NCBI GenBank assembly: GCA_003290165.1
Contig: QNQO01005769.1
Span: 1 to 64,000, forward strand
Source: Berberis thunbergii
Taxonomy: Eukaryota; Streptophyta; Magnoliopsida; Ranunculales; Berberidaceae
DNA length: 64,000 nt
Direction of reading: 5' to 3'
The notes under the pieces were generated by a model. The model searched no databases, was not told where the DNA came from, and worked only from the letters and a program-made list of their open reading frames with translations. The translations under genes were made by a program, and so were the position numbers. Below, piece after piece: positions 41,854-54,523 of this stretch (position 1 is the first letter of the stretch; each line of letters opens with the position of its first letter).

Positions 41854-42185
41854 TCGTTAAGAAAAGCAAGGAAAACGAAGAAGGAGAAAGAAGAATAAGC
41901 CCTAAACTTAAAGGTGGCGTAAAGAGAGAAACAAATCAATCACGCCTCCTTTTATGGAGCCGAGCAATGAATAAACCACTCATAGGACGACGTGCGAGAT
42001 ATGATGACTGCACGAAATCCTAAAATACGGGCAAAAATGAACGGACAAACAAGAGATAGGGATGTCAACTCGATAAAAGCTGCTAATGGCATTAAATACG
42101 AGACAATGATGAAGTCGAAAGTCCAACCATCACCAAGTTAGTGGCCGTGTCAGGATACCCACTAACTAAAAGGGGGAGTAGCTAA

Positions 42186-42720
42186 TGATACATCAAATAA
42201 GACATACATCTCGGCTGTACACATGTCAAAGACCGTCCATCACGAGGATCAAGTGTCTAAAGACCAGGGTGATTCATAAAGCCCAAAGAAGAGAAATTCA
42301 ATCATGAAAGCCTAAATAGGGATCGACAGAATAAATCATAATTAGAGACCCAGATCCAGGCCCGATAAAGTTTTCCCTACAAGAAGGAGGAACATTAGAT
42401 AGAAAAAGAGTCGTGGAGGGAGTTACGCCTCCACGAATGTGTTCATAAAGGGGGAGATTGTTACAGAGATCGTCTCTCATCGTTGCGACTCACATGCTTA
42501 AGTCACGCAGTGAATTAACTGTGACCATTATAAAAGGTAAATAAAGCATTCGATAAATGTATGCAATTTTAACTGAGTTTTGTTCAGTTTTATTTCCATC
42601 TCCAATTGAGCTACTGATTTAAGCATCAGAGTGCCTTCGGTCACCAAAAATGTAGTCTTTGACAGTCTAATATTTGTGTTGCAGGTTTTACTTATTGGAG
42701 ACTGAATTTTGGACGCATCA
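42186..42720 (+). mobile_element. Tat-like 3' LTR with polypurine tract
   Basis: A purine run AAAAGGGGGAGTA (42168-42180) sits just before a TG start at 42186. The LTR body has a TATA box (CATTATAAAAGG, about 42526) and the motif TTTAAGCATCAGAGTGCCTTC (about 42620), and may end in CA at 42720. It lies beside the antisense ORF at 41370-41853. Ends are inferred. Confidence 0.5.
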
Positions 42721-43513
42721 TCCGTTTCAGATGCTCCTCGCATATGGAGAGACTATCAATACACCCTATGTAGTCAATGGTCTATCCCAGGTCAACGACC
42801 ATAATATGATCCTGATATAGCTAAACACAAATATTTTTCCTATTTTTCTTTACAAATTGCGAGACTACGAGATATGAACATTTTTTTTATGGGATGTGCA
42901 TGTTTAGGATGCATATATATTTAATGAGCTATGATAGCCTTTTCGTGTTTAACAAATTAATAAAATGATATATTATTAAATTTATTTATTTATGTTTATC
43001 ATTTAGAATAGGGATAATTATTTAATGTTTATATTATTAATTTTATTAAAAAAGTATAATTATTATTATTTTAATATCGTATCCGGCTCATACCCGTATT
43101 TTAAAATCTGGAAATTCGATATATCAGTTTTTTTTTTTTTCTTTCTTTCTTTCTTTCTTCTGAAAAATAGGCTTTTAGGAATTTCAGATATAATTGTGGT
43201 TCCATAAATACAGGATGGTGTGGGGCTATGGGTCGGGTTGAGCTCGACCTGTTAAACCTGCACAGTGAGTGGTTCTACATCTTGTACATAAAAACCATGG
43301 CAACAATATTAACTAACTTTGCGAAGCATTTAAAGCAAATGCGAGCGAGCGAGCCAGAGAGAAGAACGTAACAAGGTGAATGAGAGAGGGATCTGGAAAT
43401 TTAGCCAAATCGAACGAACGAACGAACGAACTTAAGGAATTTTGGTTGAAGAGATCATAAAACAAGCAAAAGATCAAAGAACAATATAGAATATAGAAAT
43501 CTTGACAACAAGA
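42721..43513. promoter_or_regulatory. Promoter and 5' UTR region of VHA-a
   Basis: Contains a T/CTTT microsatellite (about 43126-43160), a GAGCGAGCGAGC stretch (about 43345) and a (CGAA)n run (43411-43431) close to the start codon, probably in the 5' untranslated region. No clear TATA box was assigned. Confidence 0.4.
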
Positions 43514-46500
43514 ATGGCGGAGAGGGGAGGAGGGTGTTGTCCATCAATGGACTTGTTTCGTTCGGAACCAATGCAGCTTGTTCAGCTCATCATCCCCATT
43601 GAATCTGCCCATGCAACCATCTCCTATCTTGGTGATCTTGGTCTCATTCAATTCAAAGACGTAAACATCCATCATTTCTTTATTATAAATCCATTTAACA
43701 TTACATTCTTCTAATTTTGCGTTAAAAAGGTTGATCATGCACTTTTTTTTTACGCATAAATCATTTGTTTATGTTATGATCTTTTGCAGTTTAATGCTGA
43801 GAAGAGCCCCTTTCAAAGGACATATGCTAATCAGGTACATTTTGATGATCTTCAACTTGCTTACTTTTATGCGATTACATCATTATGAGATGGAAATGTT
43901 ATGATTTTCTTGGGAAAAAGGGTTTTCATACCCGAGAGAAATTACATTGAGGTAGTTAGAATCAATAATAAACAATGATCCCATGTAGGTGAAATTAAAG
44001 AACCAGAATAAAAACGAAAAAGTAAATAAAACTTGCATGTGATATGCAGTATAGATAATTCATCTTTGTATACACGTCGCCTATCAATGAAAAATAGGTA
44101 TATAGTTTTTCATGAGGGTTTGCATGCCCATAATTTGCAGATAAAGAGATGTGGAGAGATGGCAAGGAAGTCACGTTATTTTAAGGATCAAATGAAGAAG
44201 GCTGGATGGTCATCTTCTGCAAGGCCCCCAGCCAGAGTTAATATTGATTTGGACACCTTGGAGGTATTTTTCCATGATTATTACTTCACCGGTTTGGTTT
44301 ATAATGAACGTAATGTCCTATGTTTATTTTACTTTTTGTTTGTTTGAATAGATTAAACTGGGAGAGGTTGAAGACGAGCTGATAGAAATCAACACAAATA
44401 GTGAGAAGTTGCAACGTGCTTATAACGAGCTTTTGGAATATAAACTTGTTATGCAAAAGGTATGGTTCATTACTGCTATCCACATGTTTGAATTATTTAT
44501 TTGCATCGGCATGCTAAGTTTAATATCTAATAGAAAAAGTGAAGACACAATGAGGCTGATATGATCTACACCACAAGAAAAAAGAATGGTCTCACAATCA
44601 GGGGTGGACCCAGGATTTTAGTCGGGGGGGGGGGGGGGGGGGGCGAAATGGAAAATACTTATTAGTTGATAATAGTACTTATCAATGGTAAAGCCAAAAA
44701 AAATTTCTACCGAAACTAGTAACTAATAAAAAAAAAAATTCAACTATAAAAAATACAATGCATATATCAAATTTGATCCAAGTCTAGTCCATTTTAAGCC
44801 AAAATAAGGTCACTATTGATAACCTTAGCAAATAACAAATAAACATAATAACTAGAATATTTTGAGGGTGGCAGAATAGTGAATAACCTAGCAAAATGAC
44901 AAGGGAATTTATGTCTAGGGAGTAGAGTTGCTGAGGCGATTTAGAGGGGCCTTTTGGGTATTTATTTTAAGATTTGATCTTTAGATCTCAACCGTCCATA
45001 GTTGGTTGGGTTTAATCTGCACCATTGAGAAGTGTGGCGGCTCGCCTAGGTTTCCCCGCCTAGAGGCGCTGTAGCAATACGCCGTCACGCCACGTTCGCC
45101 ACTATGTCCGCCACTTCGTCACGTCACGTCATCACGCTGTTGCTATAGCAGAGTTTGTCTTTAGTGGCGGGCGGATCATTTTTTTGGTTCGCGAGAAGAA
45201 GTCAGGGTTCTGTTTCGTAACAGCCACACCACAGCCGCCGACACACAGGAGGATTGATTGCCGATACGAAACAGCCGCCCAAGGAATTTTCTTGATGTGA
45301 TGTCAGGGTCCACCGCCGACATCCCCCACCCCTCGGGTCATGGACATGGGGAAGGAGTGGCTGCTCCTAAGCCCTTTTTCGCCCAGATTTTGGGAAAAAT
45401 TTTGGTTGCCAAACTGCGGAGATCCCGGTCGAAGGAACTCGTTTTCGTAAGGAGGGTGCACCTGCCATCAGCATCACGACAACGGATGAAGTACGAGGAG
45501 AAGATTTCATGGAAAAACATGTGATTGTTCTAAAATTCTCCAGCTACCGACCTACCCTGGCAGACATTCGAGACTCGATCCACAGAACTTGGGGAATTTT
45601 GGGCGATTTTTCGCTTGGTTTACTCAACCAACGGCACGTATTGGTTCAACTTCAATCTGAGGTGGAAGCAAAGAAAGTTTTGACGCGGGATTCTTTTCTG
45701 ATTAGGGGTGTTCGCTTTAAGGCTTTCCGTTGGCATGATGGTTTCAGTTTGAAAGAAGATCCAATCTTAGTGCCTTTATGGGTAGAGTTACCTAACTTAC
45801 CTTTGCATTTTTTTCACCCTCCGATTTTAAAATCAATTGTGAATTCATTTGGTGATTTTTTGCGGATGGATGATCATACTCGATGCCTGTCATGCCCGGG
45901 CTTTGCCCGTGTTTGCGTGGAGATGACGTTGGCGGAGAAATTACCATCTAGAGTGTGGATTGACAGGGCCAATAATAGGGGTTTTTGGCAGAAGATCGAA
46001 TATCCCGGTTTCAAATATTGTGACTTTTGTTTTCTGATTGGGCACCAAGAGGAGTTTTGTAGAAAAAACCGAGTAAGGGCGGAGGGAAGGCCTCGGATCT
46101 AGGTAATGAGGAGGTGACCAAGCCAAAGGTTGAACCCAACACTGTCACGCAACAATATGTCCTCGTTAGCAAAAAAGATAAGCTTCTCATTCCTGCAGCA
46201 GGTCCGAGTGGCGCAAATCATAGTCAGGGGGAGGAGATTAATGAGGAAGTTGGGGAGAAGAGGTCGGTGGCCACAGATCCGGGTAAGATGTTTTTGTCAA
46301 ACAAATTTGAGTCGCTCACTGCAAACATTGGTGCAGAGGAGAGTGAGACCATGGTTCATGTTAGTGCTGAGCAGGTTCTAGAAACTACGGAAGAATGCCT
46401 CCTAGAGGCGGGTTATACAACTTCGGAGATTGCAAATGCTATTGGAATTCAAGAACAGCCGACACAGCCAACAAATGACATAATCTCAGGGGTCAAGAAT

Positions 46501-49500
46501 GGTCTTTCCGACGACATGCCAACTGAAATTATCCGCCCGAAACATCACTTGGTGGCAAGGTCGCACGATGACATTGGGGACGCTCAATTGGGGTTTCCTG
46601 GATCAGAGACACGAGCTTCATTGGCAGGGGAATTAGGAGTGGCTTCGCCCCAGCCAGCTCACGACCCCAAACAGAATGCGCTCACCACCAGTCCTAGCCC
46701 TGCGTCAGAGCACGGTCTCAGCCAGACCACGGCTCTAGGCACTCCACGGGTCCAGCCTGATCACGGACCCAGCCCGTCCTTGACTCGAGCAGGACAACAG
46801 TCAGTCAGCCCACGTCCGAGCATGGCCTGCCCACGGCCTCCCAGTCCACGGCCCCAGGCCACGGTCAGTCCACGACCCCAGCCTCTTCACGGCCCCAACC
46901 CAGGGGATGGGATACCTCAGAAAGCACGCGACTTGCTCGCATTTGGTGACTCTTTAGTGATGCAAACAAAATCGAGTAGAATGATACAAGAAGTAGAGGC
47001 TGCCCCGGTGAAGCCGACAGTGATGAAACGTTTGGCAGAGGTTTTGGCCAAGCACGCTCAATCCGCGGTAACTGGTAATTTTTCAGTGCCCGCGGCAACA
47101 AGGAACGACAAGGACGGGAACTTGTTTGATGTCGTCGTCCAGCTGTTTGAGGAGAACCGTGCTTTGCGACTAAAGAAACAATCTATGACCATTAATACAC
47201 TTGATAGCGCCACAGATGATAGTGACGAGGCTGCGTCGGAATCGGAGTTGGGGCCGGAATCACATGCTATTAATGAAATAAATTTAGGGGTGCACTCCGA
47301 TAAGGATCTACAGCACAAATTCAAACCGGCGGCCCTTCCGGGCAAGCGTCGTAAGACTAAGAGGGGTAAATCTTCCTCCCGAGCTTAAGATGATGGAAAA
47401 TCTTATGTTTTGGAATGCTCGTGGGGTTGGTAATAAGGCCACGAGGAGGAGGTTAAAAAATATGGTTGTGGCTCAAGTTTTCGGATGCGGCCCAATTTTG
47501 TTTTGGTTATATCACGGGTGAAGTCGTCATGTACCCCTGTATTGATTGTTAATCAATTTTCTTGACAAGTAATAAAGGTCTGGCATTCCAGAGGTGCCCC
47601 TCCACACTGGAGGTTTAATAATAATAAAAAAAACTAGAATACTTAACTAATATCACAAAAGAGTTTGTCTAGGCAGCCAGTCTTTAAAGTCATTTTTTGG
47701 CCAGGCTAGAGCACTTTTACACATTTACCCATTCTCTTTAAAATACAACCACAAAAATTATCTATAGAAGAGATAGAAATGTAAAAACTCAAAACCTGAC
47801 CAAAAAAGTGGCTATAAAGCCTGACTATCTAGAATTGAGAATCGCAAAATAATTAGGATAAGTTCTAGGTGAAGCAAAAAAAAAATTGAAATTTGCGAAC
47901 CTAATATGATTATAATACAATTTCAAAGAAAAAATAGTTTATATGAGGCTCAAATTATATACGAGTTGGCTAATGATATATATTTTCATTGAATTCTATC
48001 GTTATTATTTTAGATATTAATTTTAAATATTTTTTTGTTTAAGGTTTTATATCACTTGTGAAATAAAATTCATTTCCTTAATGTTAATAAATTTTTATTA
48101 AACTAAATATTTTTTAATGTTTGCAATTACTAATAAAATTGCATTGAAAATAAAATAAAAAATGCACTCGAAGAGTATCGAACTTAGGTTTTTTACAAAA
48201 AATTATAAACCTCCAACCACTACACAAACAAAGAAAAGTTTGAATGTTTTCATAAACAATTCTCATATTGTATTCTACATTATATAATCGATTTTTTTAG
48301 GATTAAAGTATATATACTAAAAATATTTTAAAAGTTGAGGGGGGCAGCTGCCTCCCCCTCGTCCCTTAGTAGGTCCGCCCATGCTCACAATGAATACTGA
48401 TGAACTTCAAAAGTACCTGATAGGCCCAATACCAGCTGAACATAAAGCTTTTGATCTTAAAAATTGACTCTACTGATCCAAACCAAATCTCCGCTTAATG
48501 ATAATTTATTGCTCTAGAACCATATTTCCCATAAAATTGTAAAGGAGATTAAATTCCAAAGCTTCTTTCGTTTGGAGGTGATAATCAATTCTCCAAAGGA
48601 AGAAGAGCTCTGTTGTCTTACATGGCATCACCCGTCTTAGAAACATATAAACAAGAAATGAGGTCCAAACCTTTGAAGAAAAGGAACATTGAACAAAGAG
48701 ATAATGCTCCCAAATCCCTATTCGCAAGGCTTGGACCATAGAGTACAAGCATTGCACTGTGGTTCTTTTTGCAAAAAATCGATTAGTAACTGTACTCCCT
48801 GATATCATGATTGTGAGTTTATGATAGATAATTTTAGTCGACTATTTCTCCTAATTGATGTTTGTTTGACCTTTCAGGCAGGCGCCTTTTTTAAATCAGC
48901 TCAAAGGAGCGCAACAACTCAGCAGAGAGAAAATGAATCCCACCAAGTTGGTGGAGGTTCCATCGATAGTCCTTTGTTATTGGAACAAGTATAATCTCTA
49001 TTCACAATGTATCATTTCCTTATTATGTTAGAGTTTTTTTTTTCCTTGAAACAATTTGATTTTGTTGTTGTCCAGGACTTTTCAACTGATCAATCAAAGC
49101 AAGTTAAATTGGGGTATGTCAGTGGTCTTGTGTCTAGAGAGAAGTCTATGGCACTTGAAAGGATTCTATTTCGAGCAACGCGGGGTAATGTGTTTCTTAA
49201 GCAAGCTGTTGTTGACGAACGTGTAACTGATCCATTGTCAGGGGAGAAGGTTTGTACTAATGTCTTTCACTTTTTTTAGTCTGTAAGATATAATTTTATC
49301 ACACATAAAGATGAAATGTAGGTTGCTTTGAAAAGATCATATTTTTTTTTGGTTTGTTGGTGATCAATATTGATTAGTTTTAGTAATTTATAGGTTGAAA
49401 AAAATGTATTCGTGGTCTTCTTTTCTGGAGAAAGAGCAAGGACCAAAATTCTAAAAATTTGTGATGCGTTTGGTGCAAACCGCTACCCGTTTACAGATGA

Positions 49501-52500
49501 TCTGGGAAAACAAGTAGAGACAATATCCGAGGTAGTTATCATGAATTTCTCTTCTGAATGTTGATCTTGGTACTCATCCTTATATATTTTACTCACCAAA
49601 TTTATTTCTTCCCCAATACTTTTAAGAGCTAAAGAAGTATTAAGATGTCTCTATTTCTTGAGATGATGCATGTATTGCATTAGTTCTGACTTCCAGCCTT
49701 TTACAAGCATTTCATTTAAGATTTGTTACAATTTGTGTCAATCAGAGCAAATGTAGTCATCTCTTTCATAACAGTTGAACTTCAATTCCAGGTGTCTGGA
49801 AGGCTAACGGAGCTGAAAACTACTATAGATGCTGGATTGATGCACCGAGACAATCTATTGAAGACTATTGGCTATGAAATTGAGCAGTGGAACATGTTGG
49901 TTAGTCAGGACACTATCTTGACTGAAAAGTTGTAGCATGAATTTTTTTTCCCAGTTTTTCTTACTTATCCCTGCGATTGTTAGTTATTGTAGTTGTTGTT
50001 TATTATTGGATCGTGTGCAGTCACTAAACTCTGTATTTTATGAACTATGAAGCTGAGGAAGGAAAAATCTGTTTACCACACGCTGAACATGCTTAGCTTT
50101 GACGTAACAAAAAAGTGTCTTGTAGCAGAAGGTTGGAGTCCTGTTTTTGCTGCAAAAGAGGTGTCTATTTTCTATTTGAACTACATGGTTTTCTTATAAT
50201 TAGGCATGAAACTTACTTAGACTTTCGACAAGCATGATACTTATACTTCAGAGTTGATTGATGCAGATTCAGGCTGCATTGCAGCGAGCAACCTATGACA
50301 GCAATTCACAAGTTGGAGCAATATTCCAGGTCTTGCAGACAACGGAATTGGCACCCACATATTTTAGGACGAACAAATTTACATCTGCTTTTCAAGAGAT
50401 AGTTGATGCGTATGGGTGAGTTTCTTCCTACATGGATCATTGGATAGATTCACCAAAAAAGAACTTGACTTTTGATTATAGTTGCATTGCTAACATAGAA
50501 CTTTTACTGACACCCTGGTTCTTGCAATGGCAGCGTGGCTAAATATCAAGAAGCAAACCCTGGTGTATATACTGTTATTACATTTCCATTTCTGTTTGCC
50601 GTCATGTTTGGTGATTGGGGTCATGGTATATGCTTGTTACTTGCCACATTGGTCTTTATAGCCAGAGAAAAGAAACTATCCTGCCAGGTGAAGCCCGAAA
50701 CCTAATACTGTTTAGAAATCCTATAGGTTTCATTCCTATGCTTTTAAGTCTAAATCATTTCTATTTTCTTTAATATTTGTAAAAAATTAAAATGTGGAGC
50801 ACAAAAGTTGTAGAAATAGGTATTTTAATTTCTACAAAGAAACTATGAAATACAAAAGTGCGTCGTGTGTCTATCTATAATATTGAAATATACGTCTTTT
50901 AGATACCCTGAAGATGATCTCTACCTGAAGGTATGTGCCAGGTTGGTGAGATGTAAAAAGCTTATGTGTTTTCATACTCGAGGTGGAAAACCTCCATCTG
51001 CTAAAAAAAAGGACGAGACTGACTTCTTTCATGTATCGATACTAGAGACTTGTAAGCATATGCTTTTTTTAATGCCACACTCGGTGCCATTGAAATTCTT
51101 TCATGTATCAACACTGTAGACTTTTTTTCATGTATTGTTGTATGCTAATTCAATATCGAACATTTGCTGAAGATGTTCAATATGAGGCCTCACCATGAAG
51201 CTTTTGGAAGCATTTGAGTTAATGCTGATTAGAAAGAAAGATTAATACGTTGACATGGATGATTGAAATAATTACGGAGATAGTTATACCTAGATTTTTA
51301 GTCTTCATTATGAACCCTTTGGCAAGTTTTTCAGGATACAGTGTTTTTATTAAAAATCTTTAATGTTAGATACTCTTGATCTGTTATTCAGTCTTCTTTT
51401 TTTGCAGTTCACAATATTCCATGTTAGTTTTAGGTAGTAGCACTTCACTTCTACACAACAGTGCCCACTTCTTTTTAATGTATTTTTGGGTTACAGAAGC
51501 TTGGAGACATTACGGAAATGACATTTGGTGGCCGCTATGTTATTATGATGATGGCTCTGTTCTCCATCTACACTGGATTCATTTATAACGAGTTCTTTTC
51601 ACATCCATTTGACTTTTTTGGCTCTGCATATGCATGCCGTGATCCTTCCTGCAAGTAAAGTTCTTTAAGTCATTATGCTTATTTTCTCTTCCTCCTGGTC
51701 TTGTTCTTGTTCATGATAGAATTTCTTCTATTATTTACCTTAATGTCGTTCATCCTTGTAGGGATTCAACTTCAGTGGGTTTAATTAAGGTTGGTCCGAC
51801 TTATCCATTTGGTTTGGATCCAAAGTGGCATGGTACTCGAAGTGAGTTGCCATTCCTTAACTCGTTGAAGATGAAGATGTCCATTCTTCTTGGAGTAGCC
51901 CAAATGAATCTTGGAATTTTGTTGAGTTACTTCAATGCCAAGTTCTTTGTAAATAGCGTGAATATCTGGTGAGCTAGAAGGTTAACTTGGATAAATCCAT
52001 AAATAACGTACACCAATCTGTAACTAGTATGATTAAGAGTTCATCATATGATAATTCAAGCATAGTAATAAAATTTTATTAGGTTCATCTTTCTCTTTTT
52101 TATTTTTTATTTAATTTTTTTTTAAAACTTTTGTAACTTCATATCTGCAGTTTCATTTGGATGGTTAGATGTGCCTACATTTGCTTATTATCAAATTGCT
52201 TTGCCCATTGTTTGTGATTGCCGTTCTTCTTGCATTTTCTAGGTGTCAGTTTGTGCCTCAATTGATATTCTTAAACAGCCTGTTTGGTTATCTTTCCCTT
52301 CTCATTATTGTGAAGTGGTGCATTGGTTCGAAAGCTGATCTTTACCACGTGATGATATACATGTTCCTAAGTCCAATGGAGGATTTGGGCGAAAATGAGC
52401 TTTTTGATGGTCAGAAAACCGTACAGCTGGTGTTACTATTGCTGGCCCTTGTCGCTGTACCATGGATGCTGTTGCCAAAGCCTTTTCTTTTGAAGAAACA

Positions 52501-53638
52501 ACATCAAGAGGTACATCCATACTCTTTCTCTCTATCAGCCTTCCCTATGCTCATTTTAAATAAAAGTTTAGTCTTTGATGTGGTGTTCGTTGGTTAGAGG
52601 CACCAAGGTCAATCTTATCAATTGTTGGACCCTAATGACGATGAGGCAAATCACAGTTCTCATGCTCATGATGAATTTGAGTTCAGTGAAGTTTTTGTAC
52701 ACCAACTTATCCATACCATAGAATTCGTGCTGGGAGCAGTTTCAAATACAGCTTCATATCTTCGGTTGTGGGCTCTCAGGTTAGGAAAACCAAAACTCGA
52801 TGCAAGTCTATGTAGTTTTGTGAATACATGGATGGTAAATGAGCAGTGACCATTGTTTACCCACCTTCAGTATGAGAACAAAATCACGCTCATGCTGTAC
52901 CACGTAGTTCATTCCTTTTTACTGGTCACTATTCACATAAAAGTTTTATGCTTTGTTGTTCAGTCTTGCCCATTCAGAGCTGTCAAGTGTTTTCTACGAG
53001 AAGGTTCTACTACTTGCTTGGGGGTATGTTCTCGCAAACCTAGTTACATATTTTACTTTATCTCTGATTTTGCAAATCAAACTAGGGGTGTACATGTTCA
53101 GTTGCGACTCCAATAGTCAGCATAAGTTGAGATAATTTTCTGCTTCGGGGAATCAGTATCAAACAGATGTACAAGTGGTAATTTTCGTTGTTATTCAAAA
53201 TGTAACATTCAAATCAAAGCCTCGGATGTCAGAACCCTTGAATACTGATGTAAAAGTACTGTAGTAGTTTTGGGAGTCCTGGCAGCTAAGGGTTTGTGTG
53301 CACCCCAAGCACAAAATCATCCTAAATCCTGAACTCGAAGTTGCTTCTGAACACACCCTAGGTGGAGATCAGAATACTGGAGTGCTAAACAATTCTGCCT
53401 TTTTTTTTTTTTTTTTTTGGCTCAAATCCACAGGTACAAAAGCATCATAATCCGTTTGATTGGCATTATTGTTTTCGTTTTTGCTACTGTTGGTGTTCTA
53501 CTGATTATGGAAACTTTGAGTGCCTTCTTGCACGCTTTGCGGCTACACTGGGTGGAGTTCCAAAACAAGTTTTATGAAGGAGATGGATACAAATTCTGCC
53601 CATTTTCATTTGCTTTGATTGGTGAGGAGGAGGACTGA
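43514..53638 (+). CDS. VHA-a3: V-type proton ATPase subunit a (tonoplast VHA-a2/a3 type)
   Basis: Seventeen exons: 43514-43660, 43790-43834, 44141-44263, 44352-44459, 48878-48988, 49076-49249, 49394-49531, 49792-49899, 50053-50160, 50267-50415, 50534-50687, 51497-51654, 51762-51968, 52243-52510, 52598-52779, 52964-53023, 53434-53638. They give 814 aa, against about 821 for Arabidopsis VHA-a2/a3. The N-half is the cytosolic arm ([13 protein letters not shown], then coiled-coil helices); the C-half is the membrane domain (FGDWGHG at about 430, multiple hydrophobic helices) with the essential proton-channel arginine in SYLRLWALS (R722). Subunit a couples ATP-driven rotor movement to proton transport in the Vo sector. 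The Gly-Cys-rich start ([10 protein letters not shown]) matches tonoplast isoforms rather than the TGN isoform VHA-a1; a2 and a3 cannot be told apart here. Intron 4 carries nested transposons. Confidence 0.96.
44624..44643 (+). repeat. 20-nt poly(G) tract
   Basis: An uninterrupted run of 20 G just inside the left end of the hAT element, on the sense strand of VHA-a intron 4. It could form a G-quadruplex in DNA or pre-mRNA; assembly length may be unreliable. Confidence 0.9.
45300..47388 (+). pseudogene. LINE ORF1 (DUF4283, zinc knuckle), frameshifted
   Basis: Three overlapping or adjacent reading frames together resemble one plant LINE ORF1: an N-terminal piece 45300-45524 (FFAQILGK...), a middle piece 45509-46102 with a DUF4283 domain ending in a zinc knuckle [14 protein letters not shown] (C-x2-C-x4-H-x4-C), and a Pro/Ser-rich C-terminal piece 46114-47388 of 424 codons ending in a basic tail. 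Changes of frame near 45515 and 46100 break it. ORF1 proteins bind element RNA during retrotransposition. Confidence 0.75.
47390..47521 (+). pseudogene. Truncated LINE ORF2 (endonuclease start only)
   Basis: Begins one base after the ORF1 stop with two adjacent ATGs; [20 protein letters not shown] is the canonical start of the plant LINE AP-endonuclease. It stops after 43 codons and runs directly into the element's 3' untranslated end, so endonuclease, reverse transcriptase and RNase H are lost. Confidence 0.7.
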
Positions 53639-54492
53639 TGTGCTGGTTTTTATGGCATCAACAGTCATAACCTAATGTGCTTAGGCACAAAACTTCATCA
53701 ATTCTTTCGTTCAAACATTATTTACAGAAGGTGCCAGGGTGAGATATCCTGGTAAGTGGAAAGGAGGCAATTTGGCTTGTGCCTTTCCCATTTGTGTACA
53801 TAATATCATTTATTCGAAGTTTCACAAACAGAATAAAGAGTCTCAAGACTGAGTCTGTCGTTAATAGATTTATATAAGTGATGACTGTAATTATGCTATG
53901 AAAGTCACTGGTCCAGAGTGTTTAGTCCACATTCGGCGTTATATATTGAACAATTTGATGCGATTGATTCACAAAATGTTCAGGGCTTACTCTGAAAACA
54001 ATGCCACTTTTGGCTGTTGTTGATACTTCATCGAACACTGGTTTTATACCAAGTATAGCACTTGAAAATTTAGTTTTCATGCATAACATAGTCACTATCC
54101 CAGTTTCATACGATCAGAGTTAAACACTTGGATAAATATTCAAATGATAACTTAATATAATTTTATTCAGAGCAAGACCAAGGGCATTGGCATTGTAGCG
54201 TGTATAACATTGGAGTCCACCTAAAATTCCGTGACCCCTGCATATCTTGTAGTATCAACCATGTTTCTACCCAAATTGATTTGTCCCTTCGTAGCACAGA
54301 GGATAAGCAATATACTGCCACGATCCAGCCTCTTCGACCATGTACAATGACAAGAAACACTCCTATTTTCCGATCACCGGTTATGTGTAGCACGATCTAT
54401 AACACAGCAGAAGATGTCACCATGGCATGAGTCACTGAAGTCTTTTATTTTTTATTTATTTATTTTTTTTATATATTTTTAAAAAACAGTAA

Positions 54493-54523
<31 letters not shown>

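Larger units (their letters stand above)
44860..47631 (+). mobile_element. Internally deleted LINE nested in the hAT element
   Basis: Flanked by the 10-bp direct repeat AACTAGAATA (44850-44859 and 47632-47641). It has a GC-rich 5' region, an ORF1 with DUF4283 and zinc knuckle, only the first about 43 codons of the endonuclease/reverse-transcriptase ORF2, then a typical plant LINE 3' end (AATAAAGGTCTGGCATTCCAG... ending in AATAATAAT and an A run). Most of ORF2 (several kb) is missing, yet both ends are present, so this is an internal deletion, not ordinary 5' truncation. Same strand as VHA-a. Confidence 0.82.
44599..48383. mobile_element. Non-autonomous hAT element in VHA-a intron 4
   Basis: The perfect 8-bp direct repeat CTCACAAT (44591-44598 and 48384-48391) fits the hAT nTnnnnAn rule and flanks inverted ends CAGGGGTGGACC and (complement of right end) CATGGGCGGACC, 10 of 12 matching. 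Subterminal G-rich/C-rich sequence is present at both sides. No transposase is seen. The element contains a LINE (44860-47631), so hAT insertion came first; without the LINE it would be about 1 kb. Confidence 0.88.

Noticed and set aside
46114..47388. 424-codon ORF as a host gene in the VHA-a intron
   Set aside because: It is the C-terminal part of a LINE ORF1, lying between a DUF4283/zinc-knuckle piece and the start of the endonuclease ORF, within element target duplications.
54163..54430. Opposed 76-codon ORFs downstream of VHA-a
   Set aside because: Neither is recognisable and each is the shadow of the other; kept only as an unexplained stretch.
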